Shown here piece after piece: positions 8,501 through 16,365 of a stretch of DNA of 38,814 nt. The stretch lies in contig DATKVT010000117.1 in assembly GCA_035529935.1 (NCBI GenBank), forward strand, positions 1-38,814. The letters run 5' to 3'. Position 1 is the first letter of the stretch, and the number at the start of each line of letters is the position of its first letter. The stretch is from Williamwhitmania sp. GTDB taxonomy: Bacteria; Bacteroidota; Bacteroidia; Bacteroidales; Williamwhitmaniaceae. The notes beneath the pieces were generated by a model, which was not told the origin of the DNA, made no database searches, and saw only the letters and a program-made list of their open reading frames with translations. The position numbers were made by a program, and so were the translations under genes.

Positions 8501-8914
8501 CTTGATAGCTTAAAAGATGAAGACGCTGTGTGGAAATTTGAGACCATGCTCACCGACCGATTCGGAACTCCGCCAACACAAGTGAACGAACTGCTAAATG
8601 TAGTACGGCTGAGATGGAACGCAATGAAGCTTGGATTCGAGAAGGTGATTCTGAAGAATGGCTTCATGGTGGCAAACTTCATTGGCAACCAAACATCTCC
8701 CTTTTACTCTTCGAATGCGTTTGCCGCTACCATGGCATATGTTCAGCACAATTCCAAACGGTTTAAAATGAAGGAGACTACCAGCAAACTTTCTCTCGTA
8801 GTTCAGAATACCCGAACGGTGGAAGAGGCCCTCGCTCTCACAACTAAAATGTTGGAGGTCATTTATTCTGATAAAGATTCTGTCAACCATATTTCACCAA
8901 CTCCGAAGCAATGA
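5504..8914 (+). CDS. mfd: Transcription-repair coupling factor
   Basis: Mfd is an ATP-driven DNA translocase that removes RNA polymerase stalled at lesions and recruits UvrA. The N-terminal 350 or so residues form the UvrB-like module (FPSSYKRS, FEPGQYSVRGGIVDVFSYS). The RNA-polymerase-interacting CarD-like domain starts near residue 439 with GDYVVHIDHGIGTFAGL. The helicase domains follow: Walker A GDVGFGKTE near 585, IDEEQKFGV near 687, TATPIPRTL, STTIIEAGLDIPNANT and QLRGRVGR near 859. The C-terminal TRCF domain (YKLYRELD-like segment, about 990-1090) closes the protein. At 1136 residues it has normal length. Its stop overlaps the coaX start as ATGA, suggesting translational coupling. The ATG at 5504 is the first plausible start after fbp. 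Confidence 0.97.
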   Translation: MSQSDFTSLFSKSTAIQELARVSAGENSHILLTSLPGSAVALAAAHTISNGNYLFLLGDKEEAAYLYNDLCNLLPAEEIIFFPSSYKRSIQFGVSDPSGIIQRTGVLSRMKLSQNDAIGLRLIIVSYPEALSEKIPAQEQMDKNTLVLSVGEKISITFTVEVLQEYGFERVDFVFEPGQYSVRGGIVDVFSYSNSRPYRIDFFGDEVESIREFDIESQLSSNKVNKIAIVPHVSAELDGEKMVSLLKYLGHNTHIWLKDGALFTEKVATLYQLTEESRERVEDSPGWRHKGSVLITDKDFKSVVTKSPLVEFGQHPLFRDGITIDFNMAPQPSFNKNFDLLAKNLEESNQNGYTTYILSDNENQTKRLQEVIAQTCKEPVTVEFIKVNIHEGFIDKELKLACYTDHQLFERYHRFKIKGEYNRNEALTIQDINNLQQGDYVVHIDHGIGTFAGLVRTNENGRIQEAVRLVYRDSDVLLVNIHNLHRISKFRGKDGEPPKINKLGSGAWQKLKQTTKKKVKDIAKDLIVLYAERKAQQGFAFSADTYMQQELEASFIYDDTPDQLKTTKTVKEDMEQAIPMDRLVCGDVGFGKTEIAIRAAFKAVADSKQVAILVPTTILALQHYKTFKNRLANFPCKIDYVSRLRSSKEQKATLGEVADGKVDIIIGTHKLLGKEIKFKDLGLLVIDEEQKFGVSAKEKLRQLKKSVDTLTLTATPIPRTLQFSLMGARDLSIIYTPPPNRYPIATELHVFNETIIRDAINYELDRGGQVFFLHNRVANILEIENYIKRLCPTVKTIVAHGQMDGALLEKTMLAFIEGEYDVLVSTTIIEAGLDIPNANTIIINNAHMHGLSDLHQLRGRVGRTNRKAFCYLLAPPPATLTSEARRRLKAIEEFSDLGSGFNIAMQDLEIRGAGNLLGGEQSGFIADIGFETYHKILNEAIQEMKEEEFKDLFKEEMEKQLEEGTHNFIQDCHIETDMDIMLPDGYIGSTTEKIKLYRELDSLKDEDAVWKFETMLTDRFGTPPTQVNELLNVVRLRWNAMKLGFEKVILKNGFMVANFIGNQTSPFYSSNAFAATMAYVQHNSKRFKMKETTSKLSLVVQNTRTVEEALALTTKMLEVIYSDKDSVNHISPTPKQ

Positions 8915-9654
8915 ACCTCGTTGTCGATATTGGAAATACGCGGGTAAAAGCAGCCACTTACCAGAAGGGGGCGGTAGTCAATCAGCTTGCCGTGGGTTAT
9001 GAAAGTCTAATTCAGCTAATAAGTTGGATTGAGAGCCAAGCATCCTACTCTGGGGCCATTGTTTCTACAGTAAAGGAGCAATCCGATGCTACTACTCAGA
9101 AAATTATAGCTGCGCTGCCAGTAGAGCCAATCTTTCTTTCACATACCACTCCAATTCCCATAAAGAATTGCTATACAACACCGGAAACCTTAGGCAACGA
9201 TCGGCTTGCTGCCGCAGTGGCTGCTCACAGCCTGTTTCCCAACAATAACGTTTTGGTTATCGACATTGGCACGGCAATAACCTATGACCTAACAAACAGC
9301 CTTGGAGAATTTCTTGGAGGTAACATTTCACCAGGCATTGCACTGAGGTTAAAATCGCTCCATAGCTTTACCTCAAAGTTACCCCTAGTTGAGGCAAACT
9401 TTCGGGCTCCCCGTATTGGTAAAAATACGGAGGAGGCAATCCAAAGTGGCGTTTACCAAGGAATTCTTTCTGAAATTGATGGTTTTATTGAAATTATCAG
9501 TCGCGAAGTTGGCAGATTAATGATTATTTTGACTGGAGGAGATGCAAACTATTTTGTAGAAAATTTGAAAAATCCCATCTTTGTCAACCTCAATATCGTA
9601 ATTGACGGCCTAAATATTATTTTAGAATACAATAAAAATGCGAGAAACGACTAA
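8911..9654 (+). CDS. coaX: Type III pantothenate kinase
   Basis: It phosphorylates pantothenate in the first step of coenzyme A synthesis. It belongs to the ASKHA (acetate and sugar kinase/Hsp70/actin) fold. The phosphate-binding motif DIGNTRVKAA lies at residues 6-15. GNDRLAAAVAA sits mid-protein, the second phosphate motif is VIDIGTAITYDL (about 117-128), and GGNISPGIALRLKSLHSFTSKLP is the family signature. TGGDANYF near the C-terminus is the adenosine-side motif. At 247 residues it is full length. It overlaps mfd by 4 bp at its start and the next ORF by 17 bp at its end, so it sits in a tightly packed operon. Confidence 0.95.
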   Translation: MNLVVDIGNTRVKAATYQKGAVVNQLAVGYESLIQLISWIESQASYSGAIVSTVKEQSDATTQKIIAALPVEPIFLSHTTPIPIKNCYTTPETLGNDRLAAAVAAHSLFPNNNVLVIDIGTAITYDLTNSLGEFLGGNISPGIALRLKSLHSFTSKLPLVEANFRAPRIGKNTEEAIQSGVYQGILSEIDGFIEIISREVGRLMIILTGGDANYFVENLKNPIFVNLNIVIDGLNIILEYNKNARND

Positions 9655-10177
9655 AGTAATTGCGTTCCCCGTTTTTTTCGTTGGAGTAGGCCAATCAAAA
9701 TTACCGCTCCAAGGCAGTAAAAGGATTCTGCAGAATCTACTTGTTAATTTTATGGGTGATATCGTAAGTTGTGTTTATCAAGGTAGTGAAAAACAAGCAG
9801 AATACAGTATCAACAACCTGAATTATGTTCCCTTAGAAAATACCATAGAAGGCTTTGGATTAAATTCCGTAACTTCAACCATAGTTTTTGGCGGGAAAAA
9901 GGGCTTAGTAAAATATTGTAACACTGCCAGTGGAAATAATAAGCTGGTTGAAATTGGACAGAACAATCCAAGGGTAAAAGATTGTTTAACAGAATTTACC
10001 AATGTTCACATAACTTTTAGAGCATTGCATCCGTTTAATAACTCGATATCAACACATAACGCTTGGCAGGAGAACAAAAATAGCAGAATGCGAAACCATA
10101 ATTGGCTTATTGGGTATATAAATTTTGCTCAGCAGGCTAGTGTTTATGTGTCTTTAACTAACGAACAACCATTGTAA
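9638..10177 (+). CDS. Hypothetical protein, unrecognised
   Basis: I do not recognise this 179-residue ORF. It starts inside the last 17 bp of coaX and ends 23 bp before the TPR gene. The first 22 residues are charged (RETTK) and then hydrophobic (VIAFPVFFVGVGQS), which could be a weak signal peptide. The rest is polar, rich in Asn, with scattered Cys and no repeats. Composition is more AT-rich than its neighbours. From memory, related Bacteroidota often carry an outer-membrane or beta-barrel protein gene after coaX. This ORF is much shorter, so it may be a divergent or decayed version, or an unrelated insertion. It could also be non-coding. Function unknown. Confidence 0.5.
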   Translation: MRETTKVIAFPVFFVGVGQSKLPLQGSKRILQNLLVNFMGDIVSCVYQGSEKQAEYSINNLNYVPLENTIEGFGLNSVTSTIVFGGKKGLVKYCNTASGNNKLVEIGQNNPRVKDCLTEFTNVHITFRALHPFNNSISTHNAWQENKNSRMRNHNWLIGYINFAQQASVYVSLTNEQPL

Positions 10178-10200
10178 CCAATTAGTAATTAACGTCAAAT

Positions 10201-11535
10201 ATGATGACAATGAAAACAAAAAAATTACTCTTTTTTCTGTTTGCTCTGGCCCTACCTATGTTGTCTGTGGCTCAGATGAACATTAAAGACCCCAAAGATC
10301 CAAAATACGGTAGTGATAGCACCTCCCGCGTAAACTGTTTAATTAATCTTTCACTCTATGGTGAATTCATTAAGCAGGGCGACTTCCATGATGCTAGAAA
10401 GCCTTGGATAAAGGTGTTTACCCAATGTCCAGCCGCCAGCTTAAATACCTACATCAATGGAGCAAGGATATACAAGGACTTTATCGACAACTCAACCGAT
10501 GCCTCCAAAAAGAGTATGTATCTTGATACACTAATGTTAATTTACGATAGACGCATTGCCAACTTTGGCCGTAGGGGTTATGTGCTCGGAAGAAAAGCAA
10601 TGGATTTCATACGTTACTATCCAGACAGTTTAGAAGCTGGCTATAAAATGCTAAACGAGTCTGTATCCCTTGACCAAGGTAAATCTGAAGAGATTGTTCT
10701 GGCCATCCGCTTTCAGGTTGCCTTGCAGCTATACACTAATAAAGTGCTCACTGCTGACGATGTTCTTAATCTCTATACCGAAAGCGAAGGTTATCTAACC
10801 AACCAGCTTGCAGCCAAACCCGATGATAAGTCTATCCTGAATGTAAAAGAGACCCTTGAGCAGCAATTTGCCTCGAGCGAGGTTGCCTCCTGCGACAATT
10901 TGGTTAACCTTTTTGCCCCTAAGTTTAAGGCAACCCCAGACGATATAGACCAAGACAAGAGGATAGTTGCCATGCTTTCAGCCAAGAGCTGTAAGGATCC
11001 ACTGCTGTACGACGCCAGTGAAAAGGTATACGCTGCACAACCCACCTCTGACGCAGCCTACAATCTTGGAAAAATGTTTGAAATCAAGGGAGATTATACC
11101 AAGGCCGCCCAATACTTTAAAGATGCAATCAATAACCAACCCGATCCTAAAGAAAAATCAAAAATCGATGTGGTTCTTGGCATGCTGTACAACAGGGAAC
11201 TTAACGACAAGCCAACAGCTAGAGGTTATGCCTATGACGCAATTAAAGCTGATCCAACTAACGGATACGCCTACATTCTCCTCGGCAATATATATGTGGA
11301 TGTCAAAAATTGTGGCGATGATGCTTTTGCTAAATCGGCAATTTACTGGCTGGCTGTTGACAAATATAACAAAGCAAAGCAGGTTGACCCATCTCTTTCT
11401 GAGGAAGCCACTAAGCTTATTGATACCTATAGTCAATACTTTCCGAGAAAAGAAGATGTGTTCTTCCACGGTCTTGCTGCCGGACAATCGTACACTATTG
11501 GATGTTGGATCAACGAAACAACAACCGTTAGGTAA
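10201..11535 (+). CDS. Exported tetratricopeptide-repeat protein
   Basis: The N-terminus is a signal peptide: KTKK, a hydrophobic core LLFFLFALALPML, then cleavage near SVAQ. The 444-residue protein is mostly alpha-helical with TPR-like units, clearest at DAAYNLGKMFEIKGDYTKAAQYFKDAINNQPD (about 280-311) and GYAYILLGNIYVDVKNCGDDAFAKSAIYWLAVDKYNKAKQVDP (about 356-398). It would act in the periplasm as a protein-interaction scaffold. The C-terminus (DVFFHGLAAGQSYTIGCWI) recalls TPR proteins found next to lptC in this phylum. In-frame ATGs at 10204 and 10210 are alternative starts that would not change the mature protein. Its exact partner is unknown. Confidence 0.85.
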   Translation: MMTMKTKKLLFFLFALALPMLSVAQMNIKDPKDPKYGSDSTSRVNCLINLSLYGEFIKQGDFHDARKPWIKVFTQCPAASLNTYINGARIYKDFIDNSTDASKKSMYLDTLMLIYDRRIANFGRRGYVLGRKAMDFIRYYPDSLEAGYKMLNESVSLDQGKSEEIVLAIRFQVALQLYTNKVLTADDVLNLYTESEGYLTNQLAAKPDDKSILNVKETLEQQFASSEVASCDNLVNLFAPKFKATPDDIDQDKRIVAMLSAKSCKDPLLYDASEKVYAAQPTSDAAYNLGKMFEIKGDYTKAAQYFKDAINNQPDPKEKSKIDVVLGMLYNRELNDKPTARGYAYDAIKADPTNGYAYILLGNIYVDVKNCGDDAFAKSAIYWLAVDKYNKAKQVDPSLSEEATKLIDTYSQYFPRKEDVFFHGLAAGQSYTIGCWINETTTVR

Positions 11536-11553
11536 CTACATTATTTATCCTTA

Positions 11554-12117
11554 GTGAAAAGATTTTTGATTCATCTTTTGAAGGTTGCAGCCTTTTGCGG
11601 GGCTGCATCCTTCATTATTTCCTGCACCAACGACCTGGATGTCGTTAATTCTCTTAGTGTAGACGAAAATCAGGCAACTCAAACAGGCAAGCACATAACC
11701 ACCTTATACTCAGAAGGTGGAAAAATTAAGGTTAAAATGATAAGCCCCGTTCTTCAACGATTTGAGAACGCAGAGGACCCAAAAACCATTTTTCCTAAAG
11801 GCCTTGAAATATTTTTCTACGACCAAAACAATAAGATATCATCCTCCCTTGTCTGCAATTATGCCATCTACTACGAGGCACAAAAACTGTGGGAGGCACG
11901 CAACAACGTTATTGGCAAAAACACCAAAGGGGAGACCCTGAATACAGAGCGGCTTTTCTGGAATGAGAAAACACGCAGAATATATTCCAATGACTTCACC
12001 ACCGTTAAGAGTGTTGATGGGAGTGTTTACCGTGGGAATAAGTTTGAGTCAGATGACCACTTCGAAAACTACACACTATCCGGCTTTTCCGGAGACATAA
12101 ATATTAAAAATGAATAA
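11554..12117 (+). CDS. lptC: LPS export protein LptC (lipoprotein form)
   Basis: LptC takes lipopolysaccharide from the LptBFG transporter and passes it to LptA in the periplasm. The gene starts with GTG. The protein begins with a hydrophobic segment ending in IISC, a plausible lipobox, so it may be lipid-anchored rather than held by a membrane helix. Motifs fitting Bacteroidota LptC are LYSEGGKIKVKMISPVLQRF, FPKGLEIFFYD, LWEARNNVIGKNTKGETLNTE, RLFWNEKTRRIYS and FESDDHFENY. At 187 residues it matches the family. It overlaps the next gene by 8 bp and lies between the TPR and DUF21/CBS genes, an arrangement I recall as conserved in this phylum. Confidence 0.85.
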   Translation: MKRFLIHLLKVAAFCGAASFIISCTNDLDVVNSLSVDENQATQTGKHITTLYSEGGKIKVKMISPVLQRFENAEDPKTIFPKGLEIFFYDQNNKISSSLVCNYAIYYEAQKLWEARNNVIGKNTKGETLNTERLFWNEKTRRIYSNDFTTVKSVDGSVYRGNKFESDDHFENYTLSGFSGDINIKNE

Positions 12118-12298
12118 CAAGCTTGGAAAGTTAATACTTGGCCTGTGGTTAGTATTGGCCATTGCCTGCTTCGTGTTTGGAGTATACCAAACGCTAGAAC
12201 AAGGTTTTGGACAAAGCTACATGTTTTTTATATTAGGCACCATTTCACTGATTATGTTCTATATTAGACGCATAGTGATGAGAAAAGTGTCAAAGTAA
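12110..12298 (+). CDS. Small two-helix membrane protein
   Basis: This 62-residue protein has two predicted membrane segments, roughly residues 7-26 (LILGLWLVLAIACFVFGVYQ) and 38-53 (MFFILGTISLIMFYI). A short polar loop separates them, and the tail is basic (RRIVMRKVSK), which should stay in the cytoplasm. It overlaps the end of lptC and ends 3 bp before the next gene, so it is very likely translated as part of the operon. Its place suggests a link to envelope assembly, but no function is known to me. Confidence 0.7.
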   Translation: MNNKLGKLILGLWLVLAIACFVFGVYQTLEQGFGQSYMFFILGTISLIMFYIRRIVMRKVSK

Positions 12299-12301
12299 AG
12301 C

Positions 12302-13582
12302 ATGGAAAGCATGTGGAACCAAATAGTGGTGATTCTCCTATCTCTATTCTTTAGTGCCTTCTTCTCTGGGGTTGAAATTGCTTTTATTTCAGCAAATCGG
12401 TTAAAGCTGGAGCTGGATCGAAAGAAAGGTGCGCTTGGAGCAAGAATTATAGAGTTGTTTGCAAGGCACCCCGCCCAATTCATAGCCACCATGCTGGTTG
12501 GCAACAACATTGCATTGGTGGTTTATGGTATTGAGATGGCCAACGTGCTGGAACCCTTTCTTAAAATTTACTTCTCTTCGGAGGCGGCACTCCTAACCCT
12601 AAAAACCATACTCTCCACAATTGTTATCCTTTTTACTGCAGAATTTTTACCTAAAGCACTTTTCCGGCTCAACCCCAATGCCATTCTTACATTCTTCTCC
12701 TTCCCAATCACCATCCTTTATGTTCTCTTTTACCCACTTGCAAAGCTTTCAACCACACTTTCCCTATTTATCCTTCGCCTATTTTTTAGGGTTAGAATAC
12801 ACGATACAAAGCATAAAAGGCTGTTCGACAAAATTGAACTCTCCGACCTCATTAGCGAAACATCTTCGAAGAAGGCTGAGGTTACTGGTCATGAGCAGCA
12901 TGACATTAAAATTTTCAGGAACGCCTTGGGGTTCCAAGACTTGAAGGTAAGGGAGTGCATGATTCCTCGAACCGAAATTGAGGGGGTGGATTTGGTAGCG
13001 GACCTTGAGGAGATCCGAAGTGCCTTTATCCGAACCAACTTTTCCAGGTTGCTGGTATTTCAGGAATCGCGCGATAACATTATAGGGTACCTAAACTCGA
13101 AGGATCTATTTCATAACCCTGAAAACATTCAAAAAATGTTGAAGGCAGTGGATTTCATCCCAGAAACAATGCCTGCCCACAAGCTGCTTACCAACCTTAT
13201 TAAATCGCGCCAGAATCTGGCCATTGTAGTGGATGAGTTTGGAGGAACCGCAGGTATGGTGACCTTGGAAGACCTCATGGAAGAGATATTTGGTGAAATT
13301 GAGGACGAGCACGACTCCGACGATTTGGTTGAAAAAAAGTTGAGCGAAAGCCAGTTTGTATTTTCAGGACGATTGGAGGTTGACTACCTTAATGAGACCT
13401 ACCTACTCAATATTCCCGAGACTGATGACTACGAAACCATCGCAGGATTTCTGATTTTCCAAAACGAAAGCATCCCAGCACAGGGAGATACCATAAACAC
13501 TGAAGGATTTCGTGTGAAGGTTTTAAAAATGTCGGGAACACGAATCGACCTTGTTCACCTCACCTTGCTTGAAAAATCGTAG
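12302..13582 (+). CDS. DUF21/CBS/CorC-domain membrane protein (hemolysin family)
   Basis: This is a CNNM/CorC-type integral membrane protein. The N-terminal DUF21 domain has about four hydrophobic segments ([20 protein letters not shown], the segment with [54 protein letters not shown]). Two CBS domains follow: [15 protein letters not shown] to NSKDLF, and [28 protein letters not shown]. The C-terminal CorC_HlyC domain runs from [11 protein letters not shown] to the end. Relatives take part in Mg2+ or Co2+ transport, and in gliding bacteria the related GldE is linked to gliding. The old name hemolysin is not informative. At 426 residues it is full length. Confidence 0.9.
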   Translation: MESMWNQIVVILLSLFFSAFFSGVEIAFISANRLKLELDRKKGALGARIIELFARHPAQFIATMLVGNNIALVVYGIEMANVLEPFLKIYFSSEAALLTLKTILSTIVILFTAEFLPKALFRLNPNAILTFFSFPITILYVLFYPLAKLSTTLSLFILRLFFRVRIHDTKHKRLFDKIELSDLISETSSKKAEVTGHEQHDIKIFRNALGFQDLKVRECMIPRTEIEGVDLVADLEEIRSAFIRTNFSRLLVFQESRDNIIGYLNSKDLFHNPENIQKMLKAVDFIPETMPAHKLLTNLIKSRQNLAIVVDEFGGTAGMVTLEDLMEEIFGEIEDEHDSDDLVEKKLSESQFVFSGRLEVDYLNETYLLNIPETDDYETIAGFLIFQNESIPAQGDTINTEGFRVKVLKMSGTRIDLVHLTLLEKS

Positions 13583-13618
13583 CCAATAACCATGCATAAT
13601 GGTAGCTGAAGTTGGCTA
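13580..13618. repeat. Nested inverted repeat after the DUF21/CBS gene
   Basis: An outer pair TAGCCAA (13580-13586) and TTGGCTA (13612-13618) encloses an inner pair ACCAT (13589-13593) and ATGGT (13599-13603). RNA could fold as a two-tier hairpin beginning at the TAG stop codon of the preceding gene. There is no U-run directly after it, so it is not a classical terminator; it could stabilise or attenuate the transcript. Confidence 0.5.
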
Positions 13619-13638
13619 TGATGTGTAAACTACTCTTT

Positions 13639-13665
13639 TTTTTGCCTTAAATGAAAAGGCAAAAA
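13639..13665. repeat. 10-bp inverted repeat between the DUF21/CBS and ppiD-like genes
   Basis: TTTTTGCCTT (13639-13648) and AAGGCAAAAA (13656-13665) pair perfectly around a 7-nt loop. The GC core is only 3 bp and there is no T-run on the 3' side on the plus strand. It is a weak terminator candidate at best. Confidence 0.45.
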
Positions 13666-13670
13666 TGAAA

Positions 13671-13699
13671 ATTGCTATATTCGTAACCTCATATTTTTG
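13671..13699 (+). promoter_or_regulatory. Putative promoter of the ppiD-like gene
   Basis: TATTTTTG (13692-13699) is an exact TAnnTTTG -7 box, 27 nt before the ATG. The upstream element is ATTG (13671-13674) with a 17-nt spacer, a weak -33 box. It suggests that the foldase gene can be transcribed separately from the operon before it. Confidence 0.55.
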
Positions 13700-13725
13700 A
13701 AAGTAAATCATAAATTATAAGCTAA

Positions 13726-15831
13726 ATGGCTACACTACAAAAACTCAGGAACAAAGCTGGCGTGCTCGTTGCCTCAGTTATTGGTCTTTCTCTTCTCGCA
13801 TTTATCCTTAGTGACTTTTTAAGTTCTGGGAAAGCGCTATTCTCCAAACAGGACAACATGGTTGGTCAAATTGCTGGAGAAAACATTTCCTACCAAGATT
13901 ATCTAGCCTTGGTTACTCAACTTGAAGATAATCAAAAGGCAAATACTAACCAAACCAGCGTTCCCGAAGCTCAAATGCAACAGCTCCGCGATTATGCATG
14001 GAAATCATTGGTAGAAAAGTACACCATCCAAAAGGAGATTGCAAAAGTTGGTGTATCCATCTCCCCCGAAGAGTTGTTTGACCTCGTGCAGGGAAAAAAT
14101 CCTTCTCCACTGGTAAGTCAATACTTTACCAATCCAAAAACTGGTGAGTTTGATAGAAACGGAGTAATTAATTTTCTGAAGAACATGGAGTCCAACCCGA
14201 AGGCAAAACAGGCTTGGCTGGCTCTTGAGAAGGAGATTATCAAGTCACAACTGCAGAATAAATACCAAACCCTAATAGCCAAGGGCATGTACGTTACAAG
14301 CCTGCAAGCCAAGGAGGCGGTCAACGATTTGGATCACAAAGTTTCTTTCACGTATATCGGCAAACCGTATACCTCCATTTCGGATTCTTCCATTACTGTT
14401 TCGGAGAGCGAGGTAAAAGATTACTACAAGGCTCACCAGAGTTCATATCAACAAACCGCCTCAAGAGATATCGACTATCTTGTTTTTCCAATTGTTCCGT
14501 CACAGGAGGACTATGCAAAGGCAAAAGAGACGGTTGACAAGCTTGCACCTGAATTTAAGGCTGCTGCAGATCCTATGCAATTTGTAACCCTCAACTCTCA
14601 AAGAGATGATGACAATCACTTCTACAAACCAGCTGAACTGGATGGACAAGTTGCAGAATTTGTAAAAACTGCCAAGAAAGAGGACATGCTCGGCCCTATT
14701 TTCGAGAACGATATCTATAAGATTTATCGTCTTGTAGATTCAAAAATGATTCCTGACTCCGTTAAGGCTCGCCAAATTGTTATTCGACCAGACCAGAATA
14801 CGCAAGATGCTTACAATAGCGCAAAATCCCTAGCCGATAGCCTCATGGCAGTGATTAAAAAGGGTGGAAACTTTGCCGACATAGCTAGAAAATATTCTGC
14901 CGATAATCAAACCTCTGCAAACGGTGGTGAAATTGGATGGTTTAAGGAAATTGACAAGAACCCCATTGTTGCTGCTTGTTTTAATGCCAAGAAGGGTGAG
15001 GTTGTTTCGGTGGAGGCGCAGGATGGAATCCACATTCTTCAGGTTGAAGATAAGGGCCCAGAAGTGAAGAAATACCAACTTGCCACAGTTGAAATTGATG
15101 TAGTGCCTAGCGACCGTACCTATCAGGACATCTATTCCAATGCAAGTAAGTTTGTTGCCGAGTATAACTCCTTCGACAAATTTGAGAAGGCAAGTAACGA
15201 GCCCAAATACGCCCAAGAAAAACGCGTTGCCAATAATATTAAGGAAAATGACAAGACCATTGCTGGTCTTGATAAACCAAGAGATATTATTCGGTGGGCC
15301 TTCAAGTCAGAAAAGGGTGATGTTTCCCCTGTATTTGAGCTAGGCGACCAATTTGTGGTTGCAACCCTCACCGCAGTTAGAGAAGAGGGAACAACCCCGC
15401 TTGAATCGGTAAAAAACGAAATTGAATATCAGGTGAAGAAGGAAAAGAAAGGTGATCTACTTGCTAAGCAGCTGCTAGAGGCTTCCAACGGTGTAACCAG
15501 CATTGAAGCGCTTGCCTCCAAGCTTAACCTTACGCCAATGGATGCTGCCAACATTTCTTTTTCTTCCTACGTTGTTCCTGGCGCAGGAATTGAACCCAAG
15601 CTAATAGCAGCAGTAAGTATTGCCGAAAAGGATCAGATGTCGAAGCCGGTAATTGGATCGAACGCCGTTTACATGTTCAAAATTAACCAGGTAAACAACG
15701 ATTCCACTATGACAGTGAAGGATGCCCAACAACGACTAATGATGATGTTTGGCAACTTTGCTTATAGGTCAGCAGCACAAGCAATTGAAGATGCTGCTCA
15801 CATAAAAGATAAACGTTCGAAATTCTTTTAG
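13726..15831 (+). CDS. PpiD-like peptidyl-prolyl cis-trans isomerase / periplasmic foldase
   Basis: This is a membrane-anchored SurA/PpiD-type chaperone for proteins crossing the inner membrane. A short cytoplasmic N-terminus (LQKLRNKAG) precedes one membrane helix (about residues 12-31, VLVASVIGLSLLAFILSDFL). A SurA-N-like helical region follows (GENISYQDYLALVTQLE to about 230). A parvulin domain lies near 343-450, recognised by KARQIVIRP, NFADIARKYSAD, NGGEIGWF and GEVVSVEAQDGIHILQVED. A second, degenerate parvulin-like region and a helical C-terminus complete 701 residues, normal for this family. It closes the envelope-biogenesis run and is followed by a strong bidirectional terminator. 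Confidence 0.92.
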   Translation: MATLQKLRNKAGVLVASVIGLSLLAFILSDFLSSGKALFSKQDNMVGQIAGENISYQDYLALVTQLEDNQKANTNQTSVPEAQMQQLRDYAWKSLVEKYTIQKEIAKVGVSISPEELFDLVQGKNPSPLVSQYFTNPKTGEFDRNGVINFLKNMESNPKAKQAWLALEKEIIKSQLQNKYQTLIAKGMYVTSLQAKEAVNDLDHKVSFTYIGKPYTSISDSSITVSESEVKDYYKAHQSSYQQTASRDIDYLVFPIVPSQEDYAKAKETVDKLAPEFKAAADPMQFVTLNSQRDDDNHFYKPAELDGQVAEFVKTAKKEDMLGPIFENDIYKIYRLVDSKMIPDSVKARQIVIRPDQNTQDAYNSAKSLADSLMAVIKKGGNFADIARKYSADNQTSANGGEIGWFKEIDKNPIVAACFNAKKGEVVSVEAQDGIHILQVEDKGPEVKKYQLATVEIDVVPSDRTYQDIYSNASKFVAEYNSFDKFEKASNEPKYAQEKRVANNIKENDKTIAGLDKPRDIIRWAFKSEKGDVSPVFELGDQFVVATLTAVREEGTTPLESVKNEIEYQVKKEKKGDLLAKQLLEASNGVTSIEALASKLNLTPMDAANISFSSYVVPGAGIEPKLIAAVSIAEKDQMSKPVIGSNAVYMFKINQVNNDSTMTVKDAQQRLMMMFGNFAYRSAAQAIEDAAHIKDKRSKFF

Positions 15832-15847
15832 ACGAGTATTTCAATGT

Positions 15848-15886
15848 AAAAAAAAAGGGACCCAAACGGTCCCTTTTTCTTTTTTC
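15848..15886. terminator. Bidirectional terminator between ppiD-like gene and yqeY
   Basis: GGGACC (15857-15862) and GGTCCC (15868-15873) form a perfect stem around CAAAC. An A-run flanks it on the left and a T-run on the right, which also pair. The plus strand ends in CTTTTTCTTTTTT, and the minus strand ends in a run of T. It lies between convergent genes and can end transcription of both the foldase unit and the dcw cluster. Confidence 0.92.
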
Positions 15887-15904
15887 ATCTAATGAGATGC
15901 AGTA

Positions 15905-16354
15905 CTAAGAAAGTAGCCTCTTTACCAACTCTGAAATGGCTCTACCCTCGGCCTTCCCAGCCAGTTCTTTGCTAGCAATACCCATTACTTTTCCCATATC
16001 TTTAGCCGTTTGAGCACCCACGCGGGCTATAATTTCCTTTACGGCCTTATCGAGCTCCTCTGGAGAGATTTGAGCGGGCAAAAACTCCTCAATAACTTTT
16101 GCTTCAAAGAGCTCCTTTTCCGCAAGTTCTGGTCGGTTTTGCTGAGTGTATATTTCGGCTGATTCCTTCCTCTGCTTTACTTGCTTCTGTAGCATCTTTA
16201 ACTCATCGTCGGGGGTAACAACATACTGAATTCCCTTTTCTGTTTTCAGCAAAATTACACCGTTTTTTACCGCGCGTAAAGCTTCAAGACGCTCTTTCTG
16301 CTTTGCAAGCATCGCCTCCTTGATGGCTTTATTGATTATTTCCTCTAAACTCAT
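15905..16354 (-). CDS. yqeY: GatB/YqeY domain-containing protein
   Basis: This 149-residue helical protein matches the YqeY family, related to the C-terminal tRNA-binding part of GatB. Visible motifs are LEALRAVKNGVILLKTEKG, EIYTQQNRPELAEKELFEAKVIEEFLPAQ and GAQTAKDMGKVMGIASKELAGKAEGRAISELVK. Its role is not firmly established; a link to tRNA-dependent amidation is inferred from the domain. The ATG lies 11 bp after the ftsZ stop, making it the last gene of the dcw cluster. A terminator follows directly. Confidence 0.92.
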   Translation of the reverse strand: MSLEEIINKAIKEAMLAKQKERLEALRAVKNGVILLKTEKGIQYVVTPDDELKMLQKQVKQRKESAEIYTQQNRPELAEKELFEAKVIEEFLPAQISPEELDKAVKEIIARVGAQTAKDMGKVMGIASKELAGKAEGRAISELVKRLLS

Positions 16355-16365
16355 AGCGTTTATAA

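Noticed and set aside
10967..11554. 195-codon ORF in another frame within the TPR gene
   Set aside because: It overlaps a well-supported exported TPR protein almost fully and has low-complexity, non-protein-like composition.
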